Numbered from the stretch's first letter, positions 1 through 9,483 are shown. The stretch is 64,000 nucleotides of DNA from Salinivibrio sharmensis (GCF_001995985.1 NZ_MUFC01000008.1:87015-151014), one strand, 5' to 3'. The notes: a model not told the origin generated them from the letters alone. Numbers and translations are program-made.

Positions 1-102
1 AGGTGTATAGACCAGCGTCCTCCAGAAGAAAGCAACCACCAAAAGTGTAAGCATAACGATGATTTGCGCGAGTCGTCCTCGAGTGAGTTTTTCTGCTGCC
101 AT
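1..102 (-). CDS. N-terminal fragment of a membrane protein of unknown function (cut by window edge)
   Basis: Reading the minus strand from the ATG at 102-100 gives an open frame that runs off the window start (34 residues visible). The peptide has a short basic start (MAAEKLTRGRLAQ) followed by one hydrophobic segment, as in a small inner-membrane protein. A ribosome binding site GGAGA lies about 9 bases before the ATG. It is divergent from ccoN. I do not recognise the family. Confidence 0.55.
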   Translation of the reverse strand, partial: MAAEKLTRGRLAQIIVMLTLLVVAFFWRTLVYTP

Positions 103-316
103 GAGTCGCTTTCTCCGTGTTACAGAGGTCAAAGTTTTATAAGAAAGGTAGGTAAGCCGCACTAAGTGTGTGGGTTAGACCCTGTTTTTTAACCAATATC
201 TACAGTATGATTCTGGTCGAAAATGCCATTTTTACAAAGAAATAGCAACGGAGTGTGCAAAGTGGTTAAAAACCATACGCAACGGGGCGTTTTCTTAAAA
301 ATGGTATGTTAACAGG

Positions 317-332
317 CGAAGCGGAGGCTTCG
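317..332 (+). other. Small stem-loop in the ccoN leader
   Basis: CGAAGC - GGAG - GCTTCG forms a perfect 6-bp stem with a tetraloop about 48 bases before the ccoN start. There is no T-run, so it is not an intrinsic terminator; it could affect mRNA stability. The 103-379 interval otherwise shows no clear FNR box. Confidence 0.3.
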
Positions 333-379
333 TCCGTATCAAACGTGAGTGTAGTTAACTAAAAGTGGAAGCATGCAAT

Positions 380-1807
380 ATGAGCCAAGTTAAGCAGCTT
401 GAACAAGACTACAACTACCGCGTTGTCCGCTTATTTACCCTAACTACGATTTTGTGGGGTATTGTGGGCATGGCTGTAGGTGTACTTATTGCCGCTCAAT
501 TAGTGTGGCCTGCACTGAACTTTGATATTCCGTATTTGACGTATAGCCGTCTGCGTCCACTGCATACCAACGCAGTGATTTTCGCATTCGGTACCAGTGC
601 GTTGTTTGCAACCTCTTATTATGTTGCGCAGCGAACTTGTCAAACGCGGTTGTTCGGAGGGAAGTTAGCAGAGTTCACCTTTTGGGGTTGGCAAGCCATT
701 ATTCTGTCCGCAGCCATTTCGCTGCCAATGGGATATACCACCTCTAAAGAGTACGCAGAACTAGAGTGGCCAATTGATATCGCCATCGCGGTAGTTTGGG
801 TCGCTTACGCTATCGTGTTCTTTGGCACGCTTATCAAGCGTAAAACGTCACACATCTACGTGGCCAACTGGTTCTTCGGTGCCTTTATTCTGACCATCGC
901 GGTGTTACACATCGTTAACAGCATGGCAATCCCTGTTTCACCGATGAAGTCGTACTCCATATACGCGGGTGCAGTCGATGCCATGGTGCAATGGTGGTAT
1001 GGGCACAATGCGGTTGGTTTCCTTCTAACTGCAGGCTTTTTGGGTATGATGTACTACTTCGTACCGAAACAAGCTGGTCGTCCTGTCTATTCATACCGGC
1101 TGTCAATTGTCCACTTCTGGGCATTGATTTCTTTGTATATTTGGGCAGGCCCCCACCATCTTCACTATACGGCGTTGCCTGATTGGACGCAGTCTCTGGG
1201 CATGGTGATGTCGCTGATCTTGTTTGCACCTTCTTGGGGCGGGATGATCAACGGTATTATGACCCTATCTGGCGCATGGCATAAGCTACGCTACGACCCA
1301 ATCTTGCGCTTCCTCATCGTGTCCTTGTCATTCTACGGCATGTCTACGTTTGAAGGCCCAATGATGTCGATCAAGACAGTGAACGCCTTGTCTCACTACA
1401 CCGACTGGACAATCGGACACGTCCACTCTGGTGCACTCGGCTGGGTTGCAATGGTATCGATCGGCTCTATTTACCACTTGATTCCAAAACTGTTTGGCCA
1501 AGAGCGCATGTACTCGGTTTCATTAGTAAACGTGCATTTCTGGCTTGCAACTATCGGCACAGTGCTTTACATCGTTGCGATGTGGATTTCGGGTGTCATG
1601 CAAGGTCTGATGTGGCGTGCGGTTAACACCGACGGTACGCTGACATACAGTTTTGTGGAGTCATTGGAAGCCTCCTACCCGTTCTACTTTGTCCGCTTTA
1701 TCGGCGGTGCGATTTTCCTATCAGGTATGTTCTTGATGGCCTACAACGCATACAAAACGATCCGTGCGCCTGAAGCCAGCTTGAAATCGCTTGAGCCTGC
1801 GGTGTAA
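380..1807 (+). CDS. ccoN: cbb3-type cytochrome c oxidase subunit I (CcoN)
   Basis: Catalytic subunit of the high-affinity cbb3 oxidase, which reduces O2 to water and pumps protons in the inner membrane. About 12 hydrophobic segments are visible. Expected haem and CuB histidines are present in [34 protein letters not shown] and [11 protein letters not shown]. The frame is open from a GTG at 365, but I choose the ATG at 380 because GGAAG sits 8 bases ahead and the protein then begins [13 protein letters not shown], giving 475 aa, the normal CcoN size. First gene of the tightly spaced ccoNOQP operon. Confidence 0.97.
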   Translation: MSQVKQLEQDYNYRVVRLFTLTTILWGIVGMAVGVLIAAQLVWPALNFDIPYLTYSRLRPLHTNAVIFAFGTSALFATSYYVAQRTCQTRLFGGKLAEFTFWGWQAIILSAAISLPMGYTTSKEYAELEWPIDIAIAVVWVAYAIVFFGTLIKRKTSHIYVANWFFGAFILTIAVLHIVNSMAIPVSPMKSYSIYAGAVDAMVQWWYGHNAVGFLLTAGFLGMMYYFVPKQAGRPVYSYRLSIVHFWALISLYIWAGPHHLHYTALPDWTQSLGMVMSLILFAPSWGGMINGIMTLSGAWHKLRYDPILRFLIVSLSFYGMSTFEGPMMSIKTVNALSHYTDWTIGHVHSGALGWVAMVSIGSIYHLIPKLFGQERMYSVSLVNVHFWLATIGTVLYIVAMWISGVMQGLMWRAVNTDGTLTYSFVESLEASYPFYFVRFIGGAIFLSGMFLMAYNAYKTIRAPEASLKSLEPAV

Positions 1808-1821
1808 GGAGGACGATTACC

Positions 1822-2433
1822 ATGAGTTCAAATCGCCACGAAATAGTAGAAAAAAACACAGGTTTGCTAGCGATTTTGATTATCGTTGCAATCAGCTTTG
1901 GTGCATTGGTGGAAATCACGCCACTGATTTATCAAAAGCAAACCACTGAACCGGTGGATAACCTTCGCCCGTATACAGCGTTAGAAATGGAAGGACGTGA
2001 CATCTACATCCGTGAAGGGTGCAACGTGTGTCACAGTCAAATGGTTCGCCCATTTCGAGCTGAAACCGAGCGTTATGGTCACTATGCCGTCGCAGGAGAA
2101 AGTGTGTGGGAGCACCCCTTCTTGTGGGGCTCAAAGCGTACTGGTCCTGATCTTGCCCGAGTTGGGGACCGTTACTCTGACGAGTGGCACCGTGTTCACT
2201 TAATTAATCCACGTGACGTAGTACCTGAATCGAACATGCCTGGTTTCCCATGGCTAGCAGAGAACAAGCTAGATGGAGAAACAACAGCTGCCAAGCTGAA
2301 AGTATTCCGAGACCAATTTGGTGTCCCATACACCGATGAAGACATCGAGAATGCAAAAGCCGCGGTTGAAGGTAAAACGGAGATAGAAGCGCTGATTGCT
2401 TATCTTCAGTCACTAGGTCACGCAATGAAGTAA
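1822..2433 (+). CDS. ccoO: cbb3-type cytochrome c oxidase subunit II (CcoO)
   Basis: Membrane-anchored monohaem cytochrome c subunit that passes electrons to CcoN. It has one N-terminal membrane segment (about residues 13-33) and then a haem c site CNVCHSQ around residue 69, with a likely methionine axial ligand in [10 protein letters not shown]. The ATG follows a strong AGGAGG and lies 14 bases after the ccoN stop. The length of 203 aa is usual. Confidence 0.97.
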   Translation: MSSNRHEIVEKNTGLLAILIIVAISFGALVEITPLIYQKQTTEPVDNLRPYTALEMEGRDIYIREGCNVCHSQMVRPFRAETERYGHYAVAGESVWEHPFLWGSKRTGPDLARVGDRYSDEWHRVHLINPRDVVPESNMPGFPWLAENKLDGETTAAKLKVFRDQFGVPYTDEDIENAKAAVEGKTEIEALIAYLQSLGHAMK

Positions 2434-2445
2434 TAAGGAGGGCCT

Positions 2446-2628
2446 ATGGATATCGGCACCTTTCATAGTATCTGGACAGTTGTCCTATTTGTGAGCTTCA
2501 TTGGGATCGTTGTTTGGGCTTATAGCAAACGTCGCAAAAAGCACTTTGATGAAGCGGCTAACCTGATTTTCGACGATGAGGAGAACAATCAGGATAAGTC
2601 CAATAACAAGACAGGAGATAATCGCTAA
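2446..2628 (+). CDS. ccoQ: cbb3-type cytochrome c oxidase subunit CcoQ (FixQ)
   Basis: Small single-pass membrane subunit that stabilises the cbb3 complex. The 60-aa product has one hydrophobic segment (about residues 9-27) followed by a basic stretch SKRRKKHFDEAANLIF and an acidic, Asn-rich tail. AAGGAGG precedes the ATG. Its TAA shares one base with the ccoP start, so the two are translationally coupled. Confidence 0.93.
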   Translation: MDIGTFHSIWTVVLFVSFIGIVVWAYSKRRKKHFDEAANLIFDDEENNQDKSNNKTGDNR

Positions 2629-3608
2629 TGAGTACGTTTTGGAGTATCTTCGTAACAGTCATCGTACTCGGCACGATTGCTGGCTGTGCTGCTCTTATCA
2701 TTTGGACTACCAAAGATAAAATGGGCGTCGCAGAAGGCGATGACATGGGTCACGAATACGACGGCATTCGTGAACTCAACAACCCACTTCCTAAGTGGTG
2801 GTCGTACATGTTTTGGGCGACCTTAGTATTCGGCTTGGGTTACCTTATCCTCTATCCGGGGCTAGGTAACTTCGCTGGCGTGCTAGGCTGGAAAAGTTCG
2901 TACCAAGACGTGAGCAGTGTCGAGGAGTCGCGTGAGTTAATGGCAAAAGCACAAGAAGCACAGCACATTAACCAATATGCGATGGAGCTCGAGGCGGCTG
3001 ACAAAGTTTTTGGTGAAGCATTCCGCAAACTCGCCTACCAAGAAGATGGCAAATCATTGCGTCCGATTACACAAATCGCTCGCAACGAGGAAGCCTTAAA
3101 GGTAGGTCAGCGTTTGTTTAGCCAAAACTGCGCGGCCTGCCATGGCTCTGACGCTCGCGGCCAAGCTGGCTTTCCAAATCTGACGGACGACGCTTGGTTG
3201 TATGGTGGCGAACCTGAGACCATCAAAGCGACCCTTCTCCATGGCCGAAAAGGCAACATGCCGGCTTGGTTAGATACCATGGGTGAAGAAGGCGTAAAAG
3301 AAGTGGCAGCCTATGCACTTAGCTTGTCAGGTCGTAAAGTTGATCCACAAATGGCGGCCAAGGGGAAATCCCGATTCGTCGTATGTGCCGCATGTCACGG
3401 TACGGACGGTAAAGGTAACCCTGCCTTTGGTGCACCGGATTTAACGGATAACATCTGGCTATATGGTGGGTCTCGCCGCGCGGTTGAACAAACCATCCGT
3501 GGCGGCCGGCAAGGTGTGATGCCTGCCTGGGAAGCTCACCTAGGTGAAGAAAAAATTCAGATACTCTCTGCCTATGTATGGCGTTTGAGTAATCCTGAAG
3601 TAGAATAA
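2628..3608 (+). CDS. ccoP: cbb3-type cytochrome c oxidase subunit III, dihaem (CcoP)
   Basis: Dihaem cytochrome c subunit, the electron entry point of the oxidase. Two membrane segments come first (about 5-27 and 58-80), followed by two haem c sites, CAACHGSD near residue 168 and CAACHGTD near residue 255, in tandem cytochrome c domains with axial-Met motifs GNMPAW and GVMPAW. At 326 aa it has normal length. Last gene of the structural operon, which ends at the terminator downstream. Confidence 0.97.
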   Translation: MSTFWSIFVTVIVLGTIAGCAALIIWTTKDKMGVAEGDDMGHEYDGIRELNNPLPKWWSYMFWATLVFGLGYLILYPGLGNFAGVLGWKSSYQDVSSVEESRELMAKAQEAQHINQYAMELEAADKVFGEAFRKLAYQEDGKSLRPITQIARNEEALKVGQRLFSQNCAACHGSDARGQAGFPNLTDDAWLYGGEPETIKATLLHGRKGNMPAWLDTMGEEGVKEVAAYALSLSGRKVDPQMAAKGKSRFVVCAACHGTDGKGNPAFGAPDLTDNIWLYGGSRRAVEQTIRGGRQGVMPAWEAHLGEEKIQILSAYVWRLSNPEVE

Positions 3609-3628
3609 GCACTTAGACGTAAAATATA

Positions 3629-3652
3629 GCCCCTGCTTGCAGGGGCTTCTTA
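3629..3652 (+). terminator. Intrinsic terminator after ccoP
   Basis: GCCCCTGC - TT - GCAGGGGC, an 8-bp GC-rich stem followed by TTCTT. It separates ccoNOQP from the assembly genes, so ccoH onward are likely transcribed less strongly or from their own promoter. Confidence 0.75.
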
Positions 3653-3682
3653 AATGTAAATGCTCAAACCGAGGAGCTTCTG

Positions 3683-4168
3683 ATGGTAACACCCTGGTAC
3701 AAGCAGTTTTGGCCTTGGTTCCTGATTGCCCTTCCCGCTTCTGTTGTCGTCGCGAGTTTATTGACCGTGACTGTCTTTTCTATGAACTCTGTGTCTTTGG
3801 TCGCAGAGGATTACTATAAAAAAGGCAAAGCGATTAATGTCGACTTATCCAAGCTAAAAGTCGCTGCCCAGCTAGGGGTCTCAGCGCAACTATCGTCAAG
3901 CGACCAGGCAATTGCTATCGCCCTTAACAAAGGCGATCTCGAGTCATTTCCTGCGCTGAATGTACACCTTCAGCACCGTACTCTTGAGCGCAAAGACGTG
4001 AATGTGATGGTAAACCCTAACCAAGCGGGTATTTATCATATTGATCTTGCTGAGCCGATCTCTGGTCCTTGGTTTATCGAAATCACCTCCTTCGATAAAC
4101 AATGGAAAGTGCACGGTCGTATCAATTTTCCTGTTTCGAATACCCTGACGTTAAGCGGTAAGCAGTAA
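3683..4168 (+). CDS. ccoH: CcoH/FixH family cbb3 oxidase assembly protein
   Basis: Probable assembly factor for the cbb3 oxidase. The 161-aa product has one N-terminal membrane helix (about residues 10-32) and a periplasmic domain; the segment VAEDYYKKGKAINVD is characteristic of FixH proteins. GAGGAG lies a few bases before the ATG. It sits 2 bases ahead of ccoI, so these two are co-transcribed. ccoG, often beside ccoH, is absent here. Confidence 0.88.
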   Translation: MVTPWYKQFWPWFLIALPASVVVASLLTVTVFSMNSVSLVAEDYYKKGKAINVDLSKLKVAAQLGVSAQLSSSDQAIAIALNKGDLESFPALNVHLQHRTLERKDVNVMVNPNQAGIYHIDLAEPISGPWFIEITSFDKQWKVHGRINFPVSNTLTLSGKQ

Positions 4169-4170
4169 CC

Positions 4171-6549
4171 ATGACCACACCCTGTTATCACTGTGGTGAT
4201 CCTGTATTGACAGGAGACACCTACCAAGTAGTGATCTTTGATAAACCCCGCCTTATGTGTTGCCCTGGCTGCCAAGCTGTGGCAACCACTATCGTAGACA
4301 GTGGTTTGAGTTCTTATTATCAATATCGCACAGAGAACGCCGATAAGGCCGACTTAGTCCCCGAAGAGCTCAAATCACTGACCCTATATGACAACCAAGA
4401 TGTACAGCAGGAATTCGTCCGCGATGTGGCGGACCAAAAAGAAGTGACCCTGTCACTAGATGGTGTCTCTTGTGCAGCGTGTGCGTGGCTGATTGAAAAG
4501 CAACTGCAGCGTACCACGGGTGTCACAAATATTCAGGTCAACACGACCACGAACCGCGCACAGGTGCGTTGGGATGACGCGCAAGCGTCACTGAGCACAA
4601 TATTAACGCGCATCCATCAACTGGGATACAAAGCGGCGCCTTTTGAGGCTGACAGGCAAGAGCAACAATATCATCGTAATATGAAGCAATACTTGTATCG
4701 ACTAGGTATTGCTGGCCTGGCAACCATGCAAGTGATGATGTTAGCGGTTGCGATGTATTTTGAAGTGTTTGGCGATATGGATGAAACCTTTCGTAATTAC
4801 TTCCGTTGGATAAGCTTGATTTTCGCAACACCTGTCTTGCTTTATTCCGCACTGCCCTTTTATACCAATGCGTGGCGCAACCTTAAAGCCCGTACATTGG
4901 GCATGGACGTGCCCGTTTCTATTGCTTTGTTATTCGCCTACTTTTCTAGCTTATACGCCACGGTTACCGGAAAAGGGGAAGTGTTTTTCGAATCGGTGGC
5001 GATGTTTACCTTCTTCTTGTTGCTCGGGCGTTTTCTGGAAATGCGCGCACGTCGTACCGCTGCCGCCGCCAGCGCTAACTTGTTAAAACTGGTTCCCAAA
5101 ATGGCGCGCCGCCTTAACGGTGAAGCCGTGCCGGCCAATAGCCTGACAAAAGGTGAGCAGATCCGCGTATTGCCTGGAGAACCCTTCCCTGCTGATGGAC
5201 AAATCTTATCGGGAACCACTTCTGTTGACGAGGCGATGCTGACTGGTGAGTCATTGCCACAAACCAAGCAACAAGGCGATGTCGTCTATGCGGGAACGAT
5301 GAATGTGGAGGGTAACGTTGATATTTCAGTTACCAACAATCACAAAGAGTCTCTTGTTGCCCATATCGTGCGCTTGCAAGATGAAGCCCAAATGGCAAAA
5401 CCTAAAGTGGCAGTGCTTGCTGACCACATTGCCCGTTACTTTGTCGCGGCAATCTTAATTATTTCCGCATCAACTTGGCTCTATTGGCATTTTGTGCAGC
5501 CTGACGATGCGTTTTGGATCATGCTGTCAGTGCTCGTTGCCACCTGCCCTTGCGCACTGTCGCTTGCCACCCCGACAGCGCTGACATGCTCTACGTCGAC
5601 GTTTGGACAGTTGGGTATCATGTTACGACGGGGCCACGTTTTGGAAACCTTGACCAAGGTGAATCGGTTGGTGGTTGATAAAACCGGCACATTGACAGAA
5701 GGCGAAGTTAAAATAGATGCCGCTCACGTGCTTGCAGCCAATTACAGTGAGCAAAACGTGCTGAATATTGCGGCTAGCTTGGAGAGTTTCGCCAATCATC
5801 CTATCGCCAATGCTTTTCAAGCGAAAGCCACAACGCTACTGACAGTCACAGAGGCGGATAACCATATTGGACAGGGTGTGTGTGGCAAGATTAATGGCCA
5901 AGATTGGCGTATTGGCAAGGCTGCGTTTGCCCTATCCTCGTCTAAAACGCAGTATGATTCATATCCGGTCGTGCTCAGTTGCGAAGGCCAAGCGGTGGCT
6001 GTTTTTACACTCACTGATCCAATTCGCCCCAGCAGCGCACGCTTGATTACCGCTTTTCAGCAAGCCGGGATTGAAACGACCATGCTAACCGGTGATCAGT
6101 CTCGCAACGTTGATCAAGTAGCGAATGAACTCGGGATTAATTCTGTGATTTCAGGGGTATCCCCGCAAGGAAAACTGGCTTACCTTCAAGGCCTTGACGA
6201 TGATACCGTGACCTTGATGGTCGGTGATGGTGTCAATGATGCGCCGGTTTTAGCGGGAGCTCATTTGTCGGTTGCCATGGGCGGAGGCACTGACATCGCC
6301 AAGTCATCTGCCGATATGGTGCTGTTAAGTGACGATTTAGAGAAACTACTAACGGCAAGACGTCTAGCCCAACAAACTCGCCGCATTATCCGTGAGAACT
6401 TAACTTGGGCCCTTGGCTACAACATCACTATCCTACCCTTAGCGGTCATGGGCTATGTTGCGCCTTATATTGCGGTGGTAGGCATGTCGGCAAGCTCGAT
6501 CATCGTGGTATCTAACTCGCTGCGCCTGCTCAACAAAAAAGAGGAATAG
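4171..6549 (+). CDS. ccoI: Copper-translocating P-type ATPase CcoI (FixI)
   Basis: P1B-type ATPase that supplies copper to the cbb3 oxidase. N-terminal cysteines (CYHCGDP and CCPGCQA) precede a heavy-metal domain with GVSCAACAW near residue 110. It has eight predicted membrane helices, the transport motif CPCALS near residue 458, the phosphorylation site DKTGTLTEG near 502, and GDGVNDAP near 684. The length of 792 aa fits the CcoI group with its extra N-terminal metal-binding region. It lies between ccoH and ccoS, with gaps of 2 and 4 bases. Confidence 0.95.
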   Translation: MTTPCYHCGDPVLTGDTYQVVIFDKPRLMCCPGCQAVATTIVDSGLSSYYQYRTENADKADLVPEELKSLTLYDNQDVQQEFVRDVADQKEVTLSLDGVSCAACAWLIEKQLQRTTGVTNIQVNTTTNRAQVRWDDAQASLSTILTRIHQLGYKAAPFEADRQEQQYHRNMKQYLYRLGIAGLATMQVMMLAVAMYFEVFGDMDETFRNYFRWISLIFATPVLLYSALPFYTNAWRNLKARTLGMDVPVSIALLFAYFSSLYATVTGKGEVFFESVAMFTFFLLLGRFLEMRARRTAAAASANLLKLVPKMARRLNGEAVPANSLTKGEQIRVLPGEPFPADGQILSGTTSVDEAMLTGESLPQTKQQGDVVYAGTMNVEGNVDISVTNNHKESLVAHIVRLQDEAQMAKPKVAVLADHIARYFVAAILIISASTWLYWHFVQPDDAFWIMLSVLVATCPCALSLATPTALTCSTSTFGQLGIMLRRGHVLETLTKVNRLVVDKTGTLTEGEVKIDAAHVLAANYSEQNVLNIAASLESFANHPIANAFQAKATTLLTVTEADNHIGQGVCGKINGQDWRIGKAAFALSSSKTQYDSYPVVLSCEGQAVAVFTLTDPIRPSSARLITAFQQAGIETTMLTGDQSRNVDQVANELGINSVISGVSPQGKLAYLQGLDDDTVTLMVGDGVNDAPVLAGAHLSVAMGGGTDIAKSSADMVLLSDDLEKLLTARRLAQQTRRIIRENLTWALGYNITILPLAVMGYVAPYIAVVGMSASSIIVVSNSLRLLNKKEE

Positions 6550-6553
6550 CGTT

Positions 6554-6769
6554 ATGGCTAGTTTGTATATTTTGATACCCATTGCCATCATGCTGGTTTG
6601 TGTGGCGGCCGTCGTGTTTATCTGGGCGGTCAAATCCGATCAATTCGAGGATCTAGAACGACAAGGCTCTTCGATCCTTTTTGATGAAGAAGAACCGGAG
6701 AAAGACGCCAGATCACAATCAAGCCAATCAACCGAACCTCACGCGTCGACACAAGATGACAAACATTGA
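6554..6769 (+). CDS. ccoS: cbb3-type cytochrome oxidase assembly protein CcoS
   Basis: Small membrane protein needed for cofactor insertion into cbb3 oxidase. The 71-aa product has one hydrophobic segment at the start, then the FixS hallmark FIWAVKSDQFEDLE and GSSILFDEEE, then a polar tail. The last 14 bases overlap the start of the next gene. Confidence 0.93.
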   Translation: MASLYILIPIAIMLVCVAAVVFIWAVKSDQFEDLERQGSSILFDEEEPEKDARSQSSQSTEPHASTQDDKH

Positions 6770-7430
6770 TTTTATTGGTGCCCTTGTTATTGGCTTGTTG
6801 GGGGCGGGCCACTGCCTAGGGATGTGTGGCGGGGTCGCAGCGGCTATGTCGCTTGGCATTCCGCCACAAAAAGCCAAGTGGCCGTATCTTGTCTTGTATA
6901 ACTTGGGGCGTATCAGCTCGTATACCCTTGCCGGCGCGATGATCGGTGGTACCGTGGCTTCATTGCTTGCTTTGTCTGATTTAACACAGCATCTTGCGGT
7001 ATTGCGGCTGTTTGCAGCCATCATGATGTTGCTATTGGCAGCCTATATGGCTCAAGTATGGAATGGCCTTAGCTATATTGAACGGCTAGGTAGCAAACTC
7101 TGGCGATTTATTTCTCCGCTAACGTCCAAGCTAATGCCACTGCGTTCGCCATTATATGCCTATCCTTTTGGCCTTGTGTGGGGCTGGCTCCCCTGTGGGC
7201 TCGTTTACTCAGCGCTGAGTTGGGCCGCCGTTGCTGGCAGCGCATCCGGGGGTGGCCTTGTGATGCTTGGGTTTGGATTAGGGACTTTACCGGCGATGTT
7301 AACCGTTGGTGCCCTTGCCGAGCGGATAAAGCCAATTCTTAACAACCACGCACTGCGTTTGATATGTGCCACAATGTTGGCGCTTTATGGTTTTTATACG
7401 GCTTATTCCGCCCTCAAACTCCTGATATAA
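6756..7430 (+). CDS. TauE/SafE-like (DsbD_2-type) membrane protein linked to cbb3 assembly
   Basis: Membrane protein of 224 aa with about six hydrophobic segments. The frame opens at 6681, but that start lies inside ccoS; the ATG at 6756 gives MTNIDFIGALVIG and overlaps ccoS by 14 bases. Near the N-terminus is GHCLGMCGGVAAAM, a His/Cys motif that could bind copper, and later GWLPCGLVYS. Databases often label such proteins sulfite exporters. From its place after ccoS, I infer a role in copper or redox handling for cbb3. Substrate unknown. Confidence 0.8.
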   Translation: MTNIDFIGALVIGLLGAGHCLGMCGGVAAAMSLGIPPQKAKWPYLVLYNLGRISSYTLAGAMIGGTVASLLALSDLTQHLAVLRLFAAIMMLLLAAYMAQVWNGLSYIERLGSKLWRFISPLTSKLMPLRSPLYAYPFGLVWGWLPCGLVYSALSWAAVAGSASGGGLVMLGFGLGTLPAMLTVGALAERIKPILNNHALRLICATMLALYGFYTAYSALKLLI

Positions 7431-7467
7431 GGTCGACCTAGCACACAATCATGGTGTAATATGTATA

Positions 7468-7481
7468 TTGACATTTATCAA
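7468..7481 (+). promoter_or_regulatory. FNR box in front of fnr
   Basis: TTGACATTTATCAA matches the FNR consensus TTGAT-N4-ATCAA at 9 of 10 positions. It ends 14 bases before the fnr ATG, a position that fits autorepression under low oxygen, as known for E. coli fnr. Confidence 0.75.
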
Positions 7482-7495
7482 TTTTAGGCAGGTGT

Positions 7496-8245
7496 ATGGT
7501 GTCGAATAAGATCATCACTCGGCGGGTTCAGTCAGGCGGCTGCGCAATTCATTGTCAAGATTGCAGTATTAGCCAGCTGTGTATTCCCTTTACGTTAAAT
7601 GAGCAAGAGTTGGATCAACTGGATAGCATCATTGAGCGAAAAAAACCTATTCAGAAAGGCCAAGAACTGTTCAAAGCCGGTGATAGTCTACGTGCGCTGT
7701 ATGCGATTCGTTCAGGTACGGTTAAGACCTACACAATCACAGAACAAGGTGATGAGCAGATAACTGCATTCCATCTCGCCGGCGATTTAGTAGGCTTTGA
7801 CGCTATTAACGATAGTGAGCACCCCAGCTTTGCTCAAGCGTTGGAAACGTCAATGATTTGTGAGATCCCCTACGACACACTTGATGACCTCTCTGGGAAA
7901 ATGCCCAAGCTTCGCCAACAAATCATGCGACTAATGAGCAATGAGATAAAAGGTGATCAGGATATGATTTTGCTGTTATCGAAGAAAACAGCTGAAGAAC
8001 GTCTGGCCGCTTTCCTTTATAGCCTCTCGAAGCGCTTTGCTCAGCGTGGATTCTCTCCGCGAGAGTTCCGCCTTACCATGACACGAGGTGATATTGGTAA
8101 CTACCTGGGTCTCACCGTTGAAACTATCAGTCGCTTATTAGGCCGCTTCCAAAAGTCAGAAATATTGGCCGTCAAAGGTAAATACATCACGGTTCTAGAC
8201 TTAGAAGAGCTTGCACGTCTTGCTGATGAAGAGTGCTTTGTTTAG
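7496..8245 (+). CDS. fnr: Oxygen-sensing global regulator FNR
   Basis: CRP/FNR-family transcription factor with an oxygen-labile 4Fe-4S cluster. All four cluster ligands are at their classical positions: Cys20, Cys23, Cys29 and Cys122. A cyclic-nucleotide-like beta-roll is followed by a helix-turn-helix with [10 protein letters not shown], whose E, S and R contact the FNR box. The length of 249 aa is standard. The gene follows the cbb3 assembly genes and carries its own FNR box. AGGCAGG precedes the ATG. Confidence 0.97.
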   Translation: MVSNKIITRRVQSGGCAIHCQDCSISQLCIPFTLNEQELDQLDSIIERKKPIQKGQELFKAGDSLRALYAIRSGTVKTYTITEQGDEQITAFHLAGDLVGFDAINDSEHPSFAQALETSMICEIPYDTLDDLSGKMPKLRQQIMRLMSNEIKGDQDMILLLSKKTAEERLAAFLYSLSKRFAQRGFSPREFRLTMTRGDIGNYLGLTVETISRLLGRFQKSEILAVKGKYITVLDLEELARLADEECFV

Positions 8246-8272
8246 CGAACAAAAGTAAATAAGTTGTTAATT

Positions 8273-8302
8273 AATGGCGCTTTATGCGCCATTTCTCTTT
8301 TT
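8273..8302 (+). terminator. Intrinsic terminator after fnr
   Basis: AATGGCGC - TTTAT - GCGCCATT, 8-bp stem, followed by TCTCTTTTTT. Confidence 0.8.
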
Positions 8303-8390
8303 TGCTCTGTGGTGAGCAATTTCTTTCGCGTGAACGGGCTAAGTAGGTTAAAGTGAAATTAACCGATGCATCTGTGCAAAGGAGGCAGAT

Positions 8391-9338
8391 ATGTCTAGGT
8401 ACACGAACCTGCTCGTCGTCATTGATCCTTCCCAAGAACAACAACCTGCGCTTTCACGTGCGGTCACGCTTAGCCAGCGAAGTGATGCAAAGGTTAAGCT
8501 CACCCTCTTTCTTGCCATTTATGACTTTTCGTACGAAATGACATCTATGCTCTCATCGGATGAGCGGCAAGCAATGCGCCAAGGTGTGATGCACCAGCGT
8601 GAAGAATGGATGAATGAGGTTATTCAAACCCACCAAGCCCAAGAATGTGAAATCGAAAAAGTCGTGGTATGGCATAACCGCCCTTACGAAGCGATTGTTG
8701 AACGCGTGCTGAGCCACGACCACGATTTGGTGGTTAAAGCGACACACCAGCACGACACGCTAGGCTCTGTCATCTTTACCCCCACTGATTGGCACTTGTT
8801 ACGCAAATGCCCAAGTTCAGTGTTATTAGTTAAAGATCATGGTTGGCCAGATAAAGGCAAGATAGTTGCCTCTGTTCATGTAGCATCTGAAACCGAAACT
8901 CACGCTGAGCTCAATGACAAATTGGTTGATGAAGGCAATATCATGAGTGCGATGTTAGGGGCTGAGTTGCACCTGGCTAATGCCTACCCAGCTACGCCGG
9001 TGAATATTACTATCGAGCTGCCTGACTTTGATCCAACATCGTATACTGATGCGGTACGAGGTCATCATCTCACCGCAATGAAAGCCTTGCGTCAGCGCCA
9101 TCATATCGAAGAAACACGCACGCATGTCCAAGAAGGGTTGCCGGAAGATGTTATCCCTAATATTGCCCGAGATCTGGATGCAGAGCTTGTTATTCTCGGT
9201 ACCACAGGACGAACTGGCTTATCCGCGGTGTTCATCGGGAATACTGCAGAGCACATGATTGATCAACTCGACTGTGACTTACTTGCCATCAAACCTGATG
9301 GTTACATTAGTCCACTCGATCCTCGCGCTAACGATTAA
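8391..9338 (+). CDS. uspE: Universal stress protein UspE
   Basis: Cytoplasmic stress protein with two Usp domains in tandem (about residues 1-150 and 155-305). The second ends with GTTGRTGLSAVFIGNTAE, which resembles the nucleotide-binding motif G-2X-G-9X-G-S/T. The 315-aa length is that of UspE. GGAGG lies 6 bases before the ATG. fnr-uspE-ttcA order is conserved in Vibrionaceae and enterics. Confidence 0.95.
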   Translation: MSRYTNLLVVIDPSQEQQPALSRAVTLSQRSDAKVKLTLFLAIYDFSYEMTSMLSSDERQAMRQGVMHQREEWMNEVIQTHQAQECEIEKVVVWHNRPYEAIVERVLSHDHDLVVKATHQHDTLGSVIFTPTDWHLLRKCPSSVLLVKDHGWPDKGKIVASVHVASETETHAELNDKLVDEGNIMSAMLGAELHLANAYPATPVNITIELPDFDPTSYTDAVRGHHLTAMKALRQRHHIEETRTHVQEGLPEDVIPNIARDLDAELVILGTTGRTGLSAVFIGNTAEHMIDQLDCDLLAIKPDGYISPLDPRAND

Positions 9339-9357
9339 CCTTTCTCATTCCTTCATA

Positions 9358-9386
9358 CAGCAGGCAGTGGCATTCACTGCCTGCTG
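9358..9386 (+). terminator. Long perfect hairpin between uspE and ttcA
   Basis: CAGCAGGCAGTG - GCATT - CACTGCCTGCTG, a perfect 12-bp stem 19 bases after the uspE stop. The expected T-run is missing (TTGACTGG follows), so it may be a weak terminator, an mRNA-protecting hairpin or a processing site. Confidence 0.5.
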
Positions 9387-9483
9387 TTGACTGGCATTTG
9401 TGGTCAAAATCCGTATCATACCCGCCATTCATGCACACTGGCAGTGTAATGCGTTTACCTTGCCTGACAACGCGATAGTACTT

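Noticed and set aside
915-1229. 104-codon minus-strand ORF inside ccoN
   Set aside because: Shadow of the ccoN coding frame with no independent support.
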